A stretch of 64,000 nucleotides of DNA. It comes from Sphaerotilus montanus. GTDB taxonomy: Bacteria; Pseudomonadota; Gammaproteobacteria; Burkholderiales; Burkholderiaceae_C. The notes beneath the pieces are model-generated. The model did no database searches and was not told where the DNA came from. It worked only from the letters and a program-made list of their open reading frames with translations. The position numbers were made by a program, and so were the translations under genes. Positions within the stretch are counted from its first letter, which is position 1. Every line of letters begins with the position of its first letter. Shown here piece after piece: positions 43,812 through 52,966 of the stretch. The stretch is taken from assembly GCF_013410775.1 (NCBI RefSeq), contig NZ_JACCFH010000001.1:3224001-3288000 (forward strand), given 5' to 3'.

Positions 43812-44470
43812 GCACGCAATCCAACGGCATGGTCACGCTGGCGCTGTCCAAGGGCCGCATCTTCGAGGAGACGCTGCCGCTGCTGGCGGCTGCCGGCATC
43901 GAGGTGCTGGAAGACCCCGAGAAGTCGCGCAAGCTGATCCTGCCGACGAACCGACCGGATGTGCAGGTCGTGCTGGTGCGCGCCACCGACGTGCCGACCT
44001 ATGTCCAGTACGGCGGCGCCGACCTCGGCGTGGCCGGCAAGGACATCCTCATCGAGCACGGCGGCCAGGGCCTCTACCAGCCGCTGGACCTGAACATCGC
44101 GAAGTGCCGCATGAGCGTGGCCGTGCGTGAAGGTTTCGACTACGCCGCCGCGGTGAAGCAGGGCTCGCGCATCCGCGTGGCGACCAAGTACACCGCCATC
44201 GCCCGCCAGCACTTCGCCGACAAGGGTGTCCACGTCGACCTGATCAAGCTGTACGGCTCGATGGAGCTGGCACCGCTGACCGGCCTCGCCGACGCCATCG
44301 TCGACCTGGTCTCCACCGGCAAGACGCTGCTGGCGAACCACCTCGTCGAGGTCGAGCCCTTCATGCAGATCTCGTCGCGCCTCGTCGTCAACCAGGCCGC
44401 GCTCAAGCTCAAGCGCGACCAGCTTCGCCCGCTGATCGACGCCTTCGCCTCCGCCATTCCCAAAGACTGA
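43808..44470 (+). CDS. hisG: ATP phosphoribosyltransferase HisG (short form)
   Basis: HisG joins ATP and PRPP, the first and feedback-controlled step of histidine synthesis. At 220 residues this is the short form, which lacks the C-terminal regulatory domain and needs the HisRS-like subunit HisZ. No hisZ is in the window. Visible motifs are [29 protein letters not shown] and the PRPP loop [18 protein letters not shown]. The start overlaps murA (ATGA), placing murA and the his genes in one transcript. Confidence 0.97.
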
Positions 44471-44498
44471 CTTTCCCGAAGCCCAAGAAAGACCCGCC

Positions 44499-45821
44499 AT
44501 GTCCTCCGTCGCCATCCGCCACCTGAACACCGCCGCCCCGGACTTCGAAGCCGAGTTCCAGCGCGTGCTGCACTGGTCGGCGGAGACGGACCATGCGATC
44601 GAGGAGCGGGTTGCGGCCATCCTGCAGGACGTGCAGCAGCGCGGCGACGCGGCGGTGATCGAATACACGAACCGCTTCGACGGCATGCAGGCCGAGTCGA
44701 TGGCGGCGCTGGAGCTGACCCGCGAGGAGCTGAAAGCCGCGTTCGAGGCCATCACGCCCGCGCAGCGCAGCGCCCTCGAAGCCGCAGCGAAGCGCGTGCG
44801 CAGCTACCACGAGCGCCAGTTGCAGGCGTGCGGTCTGAGCTGGAGCTACCGCGATGAAGACGGCACGCTGCTCGGCCAGAAGGTCACGCCGCTCGACCGC
44901 GTGGGCATCTACGTCCCGGGCGGCAAGGCGGCGTACCCGTCGTCGGTGCTGATGAACGCGATCCCGGCGCATGTCGCGGGGGTCGGCGAAATCATCATGG
45001 TCGTGCCGACGCCGAAGGGCGAGAAGAACGCGCTGGTGCTGGCCGCCGCCTATGTCGCCGGTGTCAGCCGTGCGTTCACGATCGGTGGCGCGCAGGCGGT
45101 CGGCGCGCTGGCCTACGGGACGGCGACCGTGCCGCGTGTCGACAAGGTCACCGGCCCCGGCAATGCCTACGTCGCCAGCGCCAAGCGCCGCGTCTTCGGC
45201 CAGGTGGGCATCGACATGATCGCCGGCCCGAGCGAGATCCTCGTGCTGGCCGACGGCACGACGCCGCCCGACTGGGTCGCGATGGACCTCTTCTCGCAGG
45301 CCGAGCATGACGAACTCGCGCAGTCCATCCTGCTCAGCCCGGACGCGGACTACATCGCCAAGGTACAGGCCGAGATCGACCGCCTGATCGACGGCATGCC
45401 GCGCCGCGACGTGATCCGCGCCTCGCTGGAAGGCCGCGGCGCGCTGATCCTGACGCGGGACATGGACGAAGCCTGCGCGATCAGCAACCGCATCGCGCCG
45501 GAGCATCTGGAGGTCAGCTCGTCCGACCCGCACCGCTGGGAGCCGCTGCTGCGCCACGCCGGGGCGATCTTCCTCGGCGCCTACACCAGCGAAAGCTTGG
45601 GCGATTACTGCGCTGGTCCGAACCACGTGCTGCCGACCTCGGGCACCGCGCGCTTCTCGTCGCCGCTGGGCGTCTACGACTTCCAGAAGCGCTCCAGCCT
45701 GATCGAAGTGAGCGAGCAGGGCGCGCAGACGCTGGGTGTGATCGCCGCGGAACTGGCCTATGGCGAAGGCTTGCAGGCGCATGCGCAGGCGGCCGAGTTC
45801 CGCCTGAAACGTGCTGACTGA
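44499..45821 (+). CDS. hisD: Histidinol dehydrogenase HisD
   Basis: HisD is the zinc enzyme that oxidises histidinol to histidine in two NAD+-dependent steps, the last reactions of the pathway. The 440-residue length is typical. Family motifs are [20 protein letters not shown], the [16 protein letters not shown] loop, [10 protein letters not shown], the zinc/active site [17 protein letters not shown] and [16 protein letters not shown]. It follows hisG by 28 bases in the operon. Confidence 0.97.
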   Translation: MSSVAIRHLNTAAPDFEAEFQRVLHWSAETDHAIEERVAAILQDVQQRGDAAVIEYTNRFDGMQAESMAALELTREELKAAFEAITPAQRSALEAAAKRVRSYHERQLQACGLSWSYRDEDGTLLGQKVTPLDRVGIYVPGGKAAYPSSVLMNAIPAHVAGVGEIIMVVPTPKGEKNALVLAAAYVAGVSRAFTIGGAQAVGALAYGTATVPRVDKVTGPGNAYVASAKRRVFGQVGIDMIAGPSEILVLADGTTPPDWVAMDLFSQAEHDELAQSILLSPDADYIAKVQAEIDRLIDGMPRRDVIRASLEGRGALILTRDMDEACAISNRIAPEHLEVSSSDPHRWEPLLRHAGAIFLGAYTSESLGDYCAGPNHVLPTSGTARFSSPLGVYDFQKRSSLIEVSEQGAQTLGVIAAELAYGEGLQAHAQAAEFRLKRAD

Positions 45822-45840
45822 CCCCCATCGGAGCGACCTC

Positions 45841-46917
45841 ATGAGCAATCGACTGTCCCAGACCCTCCGCGCCGATGTCCAGGGCATGCACGCCTACGCC
45901 GTCCAGCCCAGCGCCGGCTTCCTCAAGCTGGACGCGATGGAAAACCCCTTCACGCTGCCGCCCGCGCTCCAAGCCGAACTGGGGCAGCGCCTCGGCGCGG
46001 TCGCGATCAACCGCTATCCGGGTGGCCGCATCGACGAGCTGAAGACTGCGTTGGCCGAGCACATCGCCCTGCCCGAAGGCTGCGCGCTGATGCTGGGCAA
46101 TGGCTCGGACGAGTTGATCTCGCTGCTGGCGCTGGCCTGTGATGTGCCGGGCGCGACGATCCTGGCGCCGGTGCCCGGCTTCGTGATGTACGCGATGTCG
46201 GCGCAGTTGCAGGGGCTGAACTTCGTCGGCGTGCCGCTGACCGCGGATTTCGAGCTGGACGAGGCCGCGATGCTGGCCGCGATCGAGCAGCACCGCCCGG
46301 CCATCACCTACATCGCCTACCCGAACAACCCGACCGCCAACCTGTTCGACGACGCCGTGATCGAGAAGATCGTGGCCGCCGTCGGCGCGCAGAACGGGCT
46401 GGTCGTGTTCGACGAGGCGTATCAGCCGTTTTCGTCGCGCACCTGGCTGCCGCGGGCCGGCGAGCACGACCACGTGCTGGTGATGCGCACGCTGAGCAAG
46501 TTCGGCCTCGCGGGCATCCGGCTGGGCTACATGGTCGGGCCGGCGGCGCTGATCGCCGAGATCGACAAGGTGCGCCCGCCGTACAACGTCAGCGTGCTGA
46601 ACGCCGAGGCCGCGCTGTTCGCCCTGGAGCATGCCGACGAATACGCCCGGCAGGCCACGGTGCTGCGCAGCGAGCGCGAGCGGCTGCAGGCGGCGCTGAG
46701 TGACATGCCGGGCGTGCAGGCGTGGCCGAGCGAGGCGAACATGATCCTCGTGCGCGTGCCCGATTCGAAGGCGACGTTCGACGGGATGAAGCAGCGCGGT
46801 GTGCTGATCAAGCATGTCGCGGCACTGCACCCGCTGCTGGCCAACTGCCTGCGCCTGACGGTGGGCACGCCGGAAGAAAATACCCGCATGGTCGACGCGC
46901 TGCGGGCGTCGGTCTGA
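45841..46917 (+). CDS. hisC: Histidinol-phosphate aminotransferase HisC
   Basis: This PLP-dependent class-I/II aminotransferase converts imidazole acetol-phosphate and glutamate to histidinol phosphate. The 358-residue protein has LDAMENPF near the N-terminus, the NRYPGG motif, [26 protein letters not shown] and the PLP-lysine motif [15 protein letters not shown] chose the ATG at 45841, preceded by GGAG. It follows hisD by 19 bases. Confidence 0.96.
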   Translation: MSNRLSQTLRADVQGMHAYAVQPSAGFLKLDAMENPFTLPPALQAELGQRLGAVAINRYPGGRIDELKTALAEHIALPEGCALMLGNGSDELISLLALACDVPGATILAPVPGFVMYAMSAQLQGLNFVGVPLTADFELDEAAMLAAIEQHRPAITYIAYPNNPTANLFDDAVIEKIVAAVGAQNGLVVFDEAYQPFSSRTWLPRAGEHDHVLVMRTLSKFGLAGIRLGYMVGPAALIAEIDKVRPPYNVSVLNAEAALFALEHADEYARQATVLRSERERLQAALSDMPGVQAWPSEANMILVRVPDSKATFDGMKQRGVLIKHVAALHPLLANCLRLTVGTPEENTRMVDALRASV

Positions 46918-46919
46918 AG

Positions 46920-47558
46920 ATGAGCACCATGAACAGCATGAGCACTCCAAGCGCCAGCACTGACTTCACCCCCCGGATCGCCGAGATCCAGCGCAACACC
47001 AACGAGACCAAGATCCGCGTGCGGGTCAACCTCGACGGCACCGGCGTCTCGAAGCTCGCCACCGGCATCGGCTTCTTCGACCACATGCTCGACCAGATCG
47101 CCCGCCATGGCCTGATCGACCTGGAGATCGAGGCCGACGGCGACCTGCACATCGACGGCCACCACACGGTCGAAGACGTCGGCATCACGCTGGGCATGGC
47201 GGTGGCCAAGGCGGTGGGCGACAAGAAGGGCCTGACGCGCTACGGGCACAGCTACGTGCCGCTGGATGAAGCGCTGTCGCGTGTCGTCATCGATTTTTCG
47301 GGCCGTCCGGGGCTGGAGATGGACGTTAAGTTCACTTCCGGGATGATCGGCGCGCTCGACACGCAGCTCGTCTTTGAATTCTTCCAGGGCTTCGTCAACC
47401 ACGCGCTGGTCAGCCTGCACATCGACAACCTCAAGGGCCACAACGCCCACCACCAGTGCGAGACGATGTTCAAGGCGTTCGGCCGCGCGGTGCGGATGGC
47501 GATCACGCCCGATCCGCGCTCGGCCGGCGTGATCCCGTCCACCAAGGGGTGCCTGTGA
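46920..47558 (+). CDS. hisB: Imidazoleglycerol-phosphate dehydratase HisB (monofunctional)
   Basis: HisB dehydrates imidazole glycerol phosphate to imidazole acetol phosphate using manganese. The 212-residue protein is the monofunctional type, without the phosphatase domain of enteric HisB. It has [34 protein letters not shown], the metal-binding [11 protein letters not shown] and [18 protein letters not shown]. The start is uncertain among three in-frame ATG codons (46920, 46929, 46938). The gene begins two bases after hisC and overlaps hisH by one base (TGATG). Confidence 0.96.
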   Translation: MSTMNSMSTPSASTDFTPRIAEIQRNTNETKIRVRVNLDGTGVSKLATGIGFFDHMLDQIARHGLIDLEIEADGDLHIDGHHTVEDVGITLGMAVAKAVGDKKGLTRYGHSYVPLDEALSRVVIDFSGRPGLEMDVKFTSGMIGALDTQLVFEFFQGFVNHALVSLHIDNLKGHNAHHQCETMFKAFGRAVRMAITPDPRSAGVIPSTKGCL

Positions 47559-48217
47559 TGTCGCGGACTGTCGCTGTCGTCGATTACGGCATGGGCAACC
47601 TGCGCTCGGTGTCGCAGGCGGTGCTGCACGTCGCGCAAGGCTCGGGCCTGGAAGTTGTCGTGACCTCACAGCCCGACGAGGTGCGCGCCGCGGAACGTGT
47701 CGTGCTGCCGGGGCAGGGTGCGATGCGCGACTGCATGCGCGAGCTGCACGACTCCGGGCTGAAGGAAGCCGTGCTCGAAGCCGCCGCGACCAAGCCGCTG
47801 ATGGGCGTGTGCGTCGGGATGCAGATGCTGCTCGACCACTCGGAAGAGCAGGACACGCCCGGCCTCGGCCTGATCGCCGGCCGCGTGAAGCGCTTCCAGC
47901 TGGAAGGTCGCCTGCAGCCCGACGGCAGCCGCTACAAGGTGCCGCAGATGGGCTGGAACCGCGTGCGCCAGATCGCGCATGACGGCGCAGTGCATCCCGT
48001 CTGGGCGGGTGTGCCGGATGGCGCGTGGTTCTACTTCGTCCACAGCTACTTCACGACGCCTGACGATCCGCGCCACACCGCTGGCGAGACCGATTACGGC
48101 GCACCGTTCACCTGTGCGGTGGCCCGCGACAACATTTTCGCCACCCAGTTTCACCCCGAGAAGAGCGCCGACCACGGTCTGGCGCTGTACCGCAATTTCC
48201 TTGGCTGGAAGCCCTGA
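47558..48217 (+). CDS. hisH: Imidazole glycerol phosphate synthase glutaminase subunit HisH
   Basis: HisH is the class-I glutamine amidotransferase that releases ammonia for HisF. The 219-residue protein has [12 protein letters not shown] at the N-terminus, [11 protein letters not shown], the nucleophile cysteine in [11 protein letters not shown], and the catalytic His-Glu pair in ATQFHPEKS. It starts by overlapping the hisB stop and precedes hisA by 13 bases. Confidence 0.97.
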   Translation: MSRTVAVVDYGMGNLRSVSQAVLHVAQGSGLEVVVTSQPDEVRAAERVVLPGQGAMRDCMRELHDSGLKEAVLEAAATKPLMGVCVGMQMLLDHSEEQDTPGLGLIAGRVKRFQLEGRLQPDGSRYKVPQMGWNRVRQIAHDGAVHPVWAGVPDGAWFYFVHSYFTTPDDPRHTAGETDYGAPFTCAVARDNIFATQFHPEKSADHGLALYRNFLGWKP

Positions 48218-48230
48218 AAGCCCTGACACC

Positions 48231-48980
48231 ATGCTGCTGATCCCGGCGATCGACCTCAAAGACGGTCAATGCGTGCGCCTCAAGCAAGGCGACATGAACG
48301 ACTCCACCACCTTTGGCGCGGACCCCTCGGTGGTCGCCCGCCGCTGGCTCGACGCGGGCGGCCGACGCCTGCACCTGGTGGACCTGAACGGTGCGTTTGC
48401 TGGCAAGCCGGTCAACGCCGGGGCGATCCAGTCGATCCTGGCGGAGGTGGACGGCAAGATCCCCGTGCAGCTCGGCGGCGGCATCCGTGACCTCGACACC
48501 ATCGAGCGCTACCTTGATGCCGGCATCACCTACGTGATCATCGGCACGGCCGCGGTGAAGAACCCCGGCTTCCTGCGCGACGCCTGCACCGCCTTCCCCG
48601 GCCACATCATCGTCGGCCTCGACGCCAAGGACGGCCTGGTCGCCACCGACGGCTGGAGCAAGCTCAGCGGCCACGAGGTCGTCGATCTGGCCAAGAAGTT
48701 CGAGGGCTACGGGGTGGAAAGCATCATCTACACCGACATCGGCCGCGACGGCATGCTCACCGGCATCAACATCGACGCCACCGTGAAGCTCGCGCAGGCG
48801 CTGACGATCCCCGTGATCGCGTCGGGCGGGCTGTCGAACATCGCCGACATCGAGGCGCTGTGCGCGGTGGAGAAGGAAGGCGTGCAGGGCGTGATCTGCG
48901 GTCGTTCGATCTACACCGGCGACCTCGACTTTGCCGCTGGCCAGCGCCTGGCTGATGAGCGCAACGGCACCACGGCCTGA
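48231..48980 (+). CDS. hisA: ProFAR isomerase HisA
   Basis: HisA is the TIM-barrel isomerase converting ProFAR to PRFAR (Amadori rearrangement). The 249-residue protein has [20 protein letters not shown] with the catalytic aspartate in the first strand, [42 protein letters not shown] with the second catalytic aspartate, and [13 protein letters not shown]. It is fully typical and lies between hisH and hisF. Confidence 0.97.
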   Translation: MLLIPAIDLKDGQCVRLKQGDMNDSTTFGADPSVVARRWLDAGGRRLHLVDLNGAFAGKPVNAGAIQSILAEVDGKIPVQLGGGIRDLDTIERYLDAGITYVIIGTAAVKNPGFLRDACTAFPGHIIVGLDAKDGLVATDGWSKLSGHEVVDLAKKFEGYGVESIIYTDIGRDGMLTGINIDATVKLAQALTIPVIASGGLSNIADIEALCAVEKEGVQGVICGRSIYTGDLDFAAGQRLADERNGTTA

Positions 48981-48996
48981 GCCGGAACGGAACGCC

Positions 48997-49776
48997 ATGC
49001 TCGCCAAACGCATCATTCCCTGCCTCGACGTGACCGGCGGCCGGGTCGTCAAGGGTGTCAACTTCGTCGGCCTGCGCGACGCGGGCGACCCGGTGGACAT
49101 CGCCGCCCGCTACAACGACCAGGGCGCCGACGAGCTGACCTTCCTCGACATCACCGCCACCAGCGACGGTCGCGACCTGATCCTGCACATCATCGAGGCG
49201 GTGGCGTCGCAGGTCTTCATCCCGCTGACGGTCGGCGGCGGCGTGCGCACGGTGGCCGATGTGCGCCGGCTGCTCAACGCCGGTGCCGACAAGGTCAGCT
49301 TCAACTCGGCGGCCGTCGCCAACCCGCAGATCATCCGCGACGCCTCGGACAAGTACGGCGCGCAGTGCATCGTCGTGGCCATCGACGCCAAGCGGCGGGT
49401 TGGCGAGGATCTGGCGAGCAAGGGCCCGGGCTGGGACGTCTACACCCACGGCGGGCGCAAGAACATGCACCTCGACGCGGTGGCCTGGGCGCGCCAGATG
49501 GCCGAGATGGGCGCGGGCGAGATCCTGCTGACCAGCATGGACCGCGACGGCACCAAGATCGGCTTCGACCTGGCGCTCACGCGCGCGGTGGCGGACGCGG
49601 TGCCGGTGCCGGTGATCGCCTCGGGCGGTGTCGGCAACCTCGACCATCTGGCCGACGGCGTGCAGCAGGGCGGGGCGGACGCGGTGCTGGCCGCCAGCAT
49701 CTTCCACTACGGCGAGCACACGGTCGGCGAGGCCAAGCAGTTGATGGCGGCGCGCGGGATTCCGGTGCGGATCTGA
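48997..49776 (+). CDS. hisF: Imidazole glycerol phosphate synthase cyclase subunit HisF
   Basis: HisF uses ammonia from HisH to cyclise PRFAR to imidazole glycerol phosphate and AICAR. The 259-residue TIM barrel has [70 protein letters not shown] with the catalytic aspartate, and [15 protein letters not shown]. It is the last his gene of the rightward cluster; hisI and hisE, normally next, are about 13 kb away and inverted. Confidence 0.97.
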   Translation: MLAKRIIPCLDVTGGRVVKGVNFVGLRDAGDPVDIAARYNDQGADELTFLDITATSDGRDLILHIIEAVASQVFIPLTVGGGVRTVADVRRLLNAGADKVSFNSAAVANPQIIRDASDKYGAQCIVVAIDAKRRVGEDLASKGPGWDVYTHGGRKNMHLDAVAWARQMAEMGAGEILLTSMDRDGTKIGFDLALTRAVADAVPVPVIASGGVGNLDHLADGVQQGGADAVLAASIFHYGEHTVGEAKQLMAARGIPVRI

Positions 49777-49847
49777 GGGTTCGCCCACGGCCTGGCGGAG
49801 TGGGGATCGCGACAGAATCGTTGGCTGATTCCCTGGAGACCGCCACC

Positions 49848-50675
49848 ATGTTGCATCTTCTCCCCGACGAGATCGATCGCTACCAGCGCGACGGCTGGGT
49901 CGTGCCGCAATGGCGTTTGCCGGAGGCGCGGGTCGCCACGATGCGCGCGGCCTTGGATGAACTGCTGCGGCGAAACCCGGGCGTACGGCCCGAAAAGCTG
50001 GTGTCGGCGCATGTGGACCGCGGGGCGGGTGACAACGGCGAGGGGGTACGCGGCGTGGCCGATTTCCTCGATCTGGCGCGCGACCCGGAGATCGTCGAGC
50101 TGGTATCCGGGGTCATCGGGGACGACGTGATCCTGTGGGGCTGCCATGTGTTCTGCAAGCCGGCCGGCGAGGGCTTCGAGACGCCGTGGCACCAGGACGG
50201 GCATTACTGGCCGATCCGCCCGCTGGCCACCTGCACGGTCTGGGTGGCGCTGGAGCCGAGCACGCGCGCCAACGGCTGCCTGCGCGTAATTCCCGGCTCA
50301 CATGCGGGCCGGACGCTGCACCCGCACCTCCACGAAGACCGGCAGGACCTGACGCTGAACCAGCGGCTGGCCGCGGGCGCCTTCAGCGAAGATGCTGCCG
50401 TGGATGTGGAACTGGCGCCGGGCCAGATGAGCCTGCACGATGTCCACATGATCCACGGGGCCGGCGCCAACACCAGCCCATTGAGGCGTACGGGGGTGGC
50501 GCTGCGCTACATGCCGGCGAGTTCACACTTTGACCGGAGCCTGCGACCGGTTGCCGGTCAGAGCGGAGTGCCCGTGGATTTCTCCCAGCGGTCACTTTGG
50601 CTGCTGAAAGGACACGATGCCTGCGGATTGAACGACTTTGCGACCGGTCACACCAGCTCGTTGCGGATCGCGTAG
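49848..50675 (+). CDS. Phytanoyl-CoA dioxygenase-family Fe(II)/2-oxoglutarate oxygenase
   Basis: This 275-residue protein has the PhyH-family jelly roll with a visible iron triad: H115 and D117 in PWHQDGHYWPI and H203 in HDVHMIHGAGANTS, followed by an arginine (LRRTGVALRYMP) likely to bind 2-oxoglutarate. Such enzymes hydroxylate lipids, natural products or small metabolites. The substrate is unknown. The ATG is preceded by TGGAGA. It starts 71 bases after hisF but is probably not a histidine gene. Its 3' end overlaps the convergent NarL-type regulator by 28 bases. Confidence 0.85.
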   Translation: MLHLLPDEIDRYQRDGWVVPQWRLPEARVATMRAALDELLRRNPGVRPEKLVSAHVDRGAGDNGEGVRGVADFLDLARDPEIVELVSGVIGDDVILWGCHVFCKPAGEGFETPWHQDGHYWPIRPLATCTVWVALEPSTRANGCLRVIPGSHAGRTLHPHLHEDRQDLTLNQRLAAGAFSEDAAVDVELAPGQMSLHDVHMIHGAGANTSPLRRTGVALRYMPASSHFDRSLRPVAGQSGVPVDFSQRSLWLLKGHDACGLNDFATGHTSSLRIA

Positions 50676-51277
50676 ACCGTCAGCTCCGAGTTGTTCGTCA
50701 GCCCGAGCTTCTCCAGCACCCGCGCCCGGTAGACGCTCACCGTCTTGGGGCTGAGCGAGAGCTGCTCGGCGATGTCGCTCAACCGCTTGCCGGAGGCGAT
50801 CATCGTCAGCGTCTGCAGTTCGCGGTCGGAGAGCTTGTCGTGCGCGGCTTCCGGCGCGGGCGTGGTCAGGCTCTCGACCAGCATCTGCGCCATCTCGGCG
50901 GTGATGTACTTGCGGCCCTGCGCGACCATGCGCACGGCGGTGACGATCTGCGCCGTGTCGCCACCCTTGTTGACGTAGCCATAGGCGCCGCCGCGCAGCG
51001 CACGCAGCGCGTACTGGTCCTCGGGGTACATCGAGACGATCAGCACCCGGATCGGCGAGCCTTCGTCCTTGAGGGCGTGCAGCACGTCCAGCCCGCTGCG
51101 GCCGGGCATGTTGATGTCGAGCACCAGCACGTCGCAGGTGGTGGTGCGCAGCAGGTTGCGCAACTCGCCATATTCGCCGGCCTCGCCGACGATCTGCATG
51201 TCGGGTTGTTCGGCCAGCGTATCGCGGATGCCCCGGCGGATCAGGGCATGGTCGTCACAGAGAATCACGCGTGTCAT
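50648..51277 (-). CDS. NarL/FixJ-family response regulator
   Basis: This 209-residue regulator has a receiver domain (D54 in LVLDINMPGRSG, lysine in YVNKGGD) and a C-terminal LuxR-type helix-turn-helix (about 142-205: LSDRELQTLTMIASGKRLSDIAE and LSPKTVSVYRARVLEKL). It overlaps the upstream kinase gene by four bases, so it is its partner in one operon. Target genes are unknown. Confidence 0.92.
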   Translation of the reverse strand: MTRVILCDDHALIRRGIRDTLAEQPDMQIVGEAGEYGELRNLLRTTTCDVLVLDINMPGRSGLDVLHALKDEGSPIRVLIVSMYPEDQYALRALRGGAYGYVNKGGDTAQIVTAVRMVAQGRKYITAEMAQMLVESLTTPAPEAAHDKLSDRELQTLTMIASGKRLSDIAEQLSLSPKTVSVYRARVLEKLGLTNNSELTVYAIRNELV

Positions 51278-52437
51278 AGGGCGCCCCAGGTAGAAGGATC
51301 ATGCGGGCTGCTGCTGGTCAGTGGCAGGTCGATCTCGGTGTCGCCGGGACGGGATGCCACATCGCTCAGGTCGAGAGGCACGGAGAGTATCAGGGTCGTG
51401 CCGGTCGGCGAGCTGCTCAGGTCAATCCAGCCGCCGACGGTGTCCGCTCGTTCATGCAAGCCGCGGATTCCGAACGAATGGTCCTTGCCCAGGTCGCCAT
51501 TGGCCAGCCCGCGGCCGTTGTCGCTGATCTCCAGCGAGAGCACGCCCGCCGCCACGGTCAGGTCCACCTGCACCCGGTTGGCCTGGGCGTGCTTGGAGAT
51601 GTTGGTGAGCGCCTCCTGCGCCGTGCGGTAGGCCACCAGCGGCACGCCGGGTGACAGGCTGAGGTGGTCGTGGCTGGTGCGGAAGGTGGTGCGCATGCCG
51701 GTGCGGCGCTCGAAGCGCTGCGTCATCCACTGCAGCGCGGCCACCAGGCCCTGCTCCAGGATGGCGGGACGCAGGTTGTGCATGATCCGCTGGCTCGCCT
51801 CGATGGCGTGGTTGACGGACTCCAGCGCCTGCTGTGCGCGTTCCGCCATCGGCCCGTTCGGGGCATGGCGTGCGATCCATGCCAGATCGAATTTCACCGC
51901 GGTGAGCGAGCCCCCGACGTCGTCGTGGATCTCTCGGGCGATGGCCGCGCGCTCCATCTCGATGCTGGTCTGCAGGTGCTGGGCCAGCTCCGACAGCCGC
52001 TTGCGCGAGCGCGCCAGCTCCTCGTCGGTGCGCTGTCGGGCCCGCTGGCCTTCGCAGACATCGACGGCGTGCAGCAGCGCCGGCACCAGCCGGTTCAGGT
52101 TGCTCTTGAGCAGGTAGTCGGAGGCGCCATTGCGCATGGCCTCGACCGCCGTGTCCTCGCCGATCTCGCCCGAGACGAGGATGAAGGGCAGCAGGGTGTC
52201 GCGGTCGCGCAGCAGCTCCAGTGCGATCAGCCCGGAGAAGCCGGGCAGGTTGTAGTCGGACAGCACGGCATCCCAGCTCTGGCCGAGGGCGGCCAGGAAG
52301 GCGTTTTCGGTGTCGACACGGTGCATCGTGGCCTCGATGCCTCCTCGGCGCAGGTGGACCAGGACCAGCTGGTGGTCCATTTCCGAGTCTTCGAGGTGCA
52401 GGATGCGCAGGCGGCGCGGTGGAGGCGGGCGGAACAT
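51274..52437 (-). CDS. Receiver-fused histidine kinase of the NarX/DegS type
   Basis: This 387-residue soluble protein has an N-terminal receiver (about 10-125, D61 in VLSDYNLPGFSG), a short coiled coil (about 138-160), a HisKA_3 dimerisation/phosphoacceptor helix with H171 (IAREIHDDVGGSL), and a HATPase with DNGRGL and FGIRGLHERA boxes. A receiver in front of the kinase suggests it is itself controlled by another kinase, so phosphorelay branching is likely. No membrane segment is seen. The ATG at 52437 is used; the longer upstream reading is not family-like. It is divergent from cheY. Confidence 0.88.
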   Translation of the reverse strand: MFRPPPPRRLRILHLEDSEMDHQLVLVHLRRGGIEATMHRVDTENAFLAALGQSWDAVLSDYNLPGFSGLIALELLRDRDTLLPFILVSGEIGEDTAVEAMRNGASDYLLKSNLNRLVPALLHAVDVCEGQRARQRTDEELARSRKRLSELAQHLQTSIEMERAAIAREIHDDVGGSLTAVKFDLAWIARHAPNGPMAERAQQALESVNHAIEASQRIMHNLRPAILEQGLVAALQWMTQRFERRTGMRTTFRTSHDHLSLSPGVPLVAYRTAQEALTNISKHAQANRVQVDLTVAAGVLSLEISDNGRGLANGDLGKDHSFGIRGLHERADTVGGWIDLSSSPTGTTLILSVPLDLSDVASRPGDTEIDLPLTSSSPHDPSTWGAL

Positions 52438-52575
52438 GGGGTCGTCTCCTGGAAACTGGGCTGGATTTTGAGGCGTGATCCCGGCACCGAAGCAGGCTGG
52501 TAGTGAGAAAAATTGAGGCAGTTGACGCATACCCTGGCATTGGGGCGCGTCTTGTCTCTGCCGGAGTAGTGATTC
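52438..52575. promoter_or_regulatory. Divergent control region between the kinase operon and cheY-cheA
   Basis: This 138-base gap must carry the promoters for the leftward NarX/NarL-like operon and the rightward cheY-cheA pair. The stretch 52503-52530 is AT-richer and includes TTGACG at 52522-52527, a possible -35 box for the rightward genes, but no good -10 follows at the right distance. cheY has a GGAG Shine-Dalgarno at about 52561. Confidence 0.35.
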
Positions 52576-52938
52576 ATGCCTTTGATCCTCGCTGTCGACG
52601 ACTCCGCCTCCATGCGGCAGATGGTTTCCTTCACCCTCAAGAGCGCCGGTTACCAGGTGGTGGAGGCGGTTGACGGGACCGACGCCTGGGACAAGGCGGG
52701 TCGCCAGGCGTTCGACCTGATCCTGACGGACCAGAACATGCCCAAGCTGGACGGGATCTCGCTGACCCGCAAACTGCGCGAAACATCGCAGTACCAAGAC
52801 ACGCCCATTCTCATCCTGACCACCGAGTCCAGTGACGAGATGAAGCAGGCCGGACGGGATGCCGGTGCGACCGGCTGGCTGGTCAAGCCGTTCGACGCGA
52901 TCAAGCTGCTCGAAGTCCTTCGAATGGTCATCCGCTGA
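52576..52938 (+). CDS. CheY-like single-domain response regulator
   Basis: This 120-residue protein is a lone receiver domain with the acidic pocket AVDDSASMR, phospho-acceptor D52 (LILTDQNMPKLDG), the switch threonine region LTTESS, and K104 (LVKPFD). It has no output domain, so it acts by protein-protein contact. The CheA gene follows 28 bases later, which makes CheA its likely kinase. Whether it controls flagella or another process (pili, c-di-GMP, surface behaviour) cannot be told. Confidence 0.92.
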   Translation: MPLILAVDDSASMRQMVSFTLKSAGYQVVEAVDGTDAWDKAGRQAFDLILTDQNMPKLDGISLTRKLRETSQYQDTPILILTTESSDEMKQAGRDAGATGWLVKPFDAIKLLEVLRMVIR

Positions 52939-52966
52939 ATACGGCCTTCCTCTCCAGGCGCACCCC

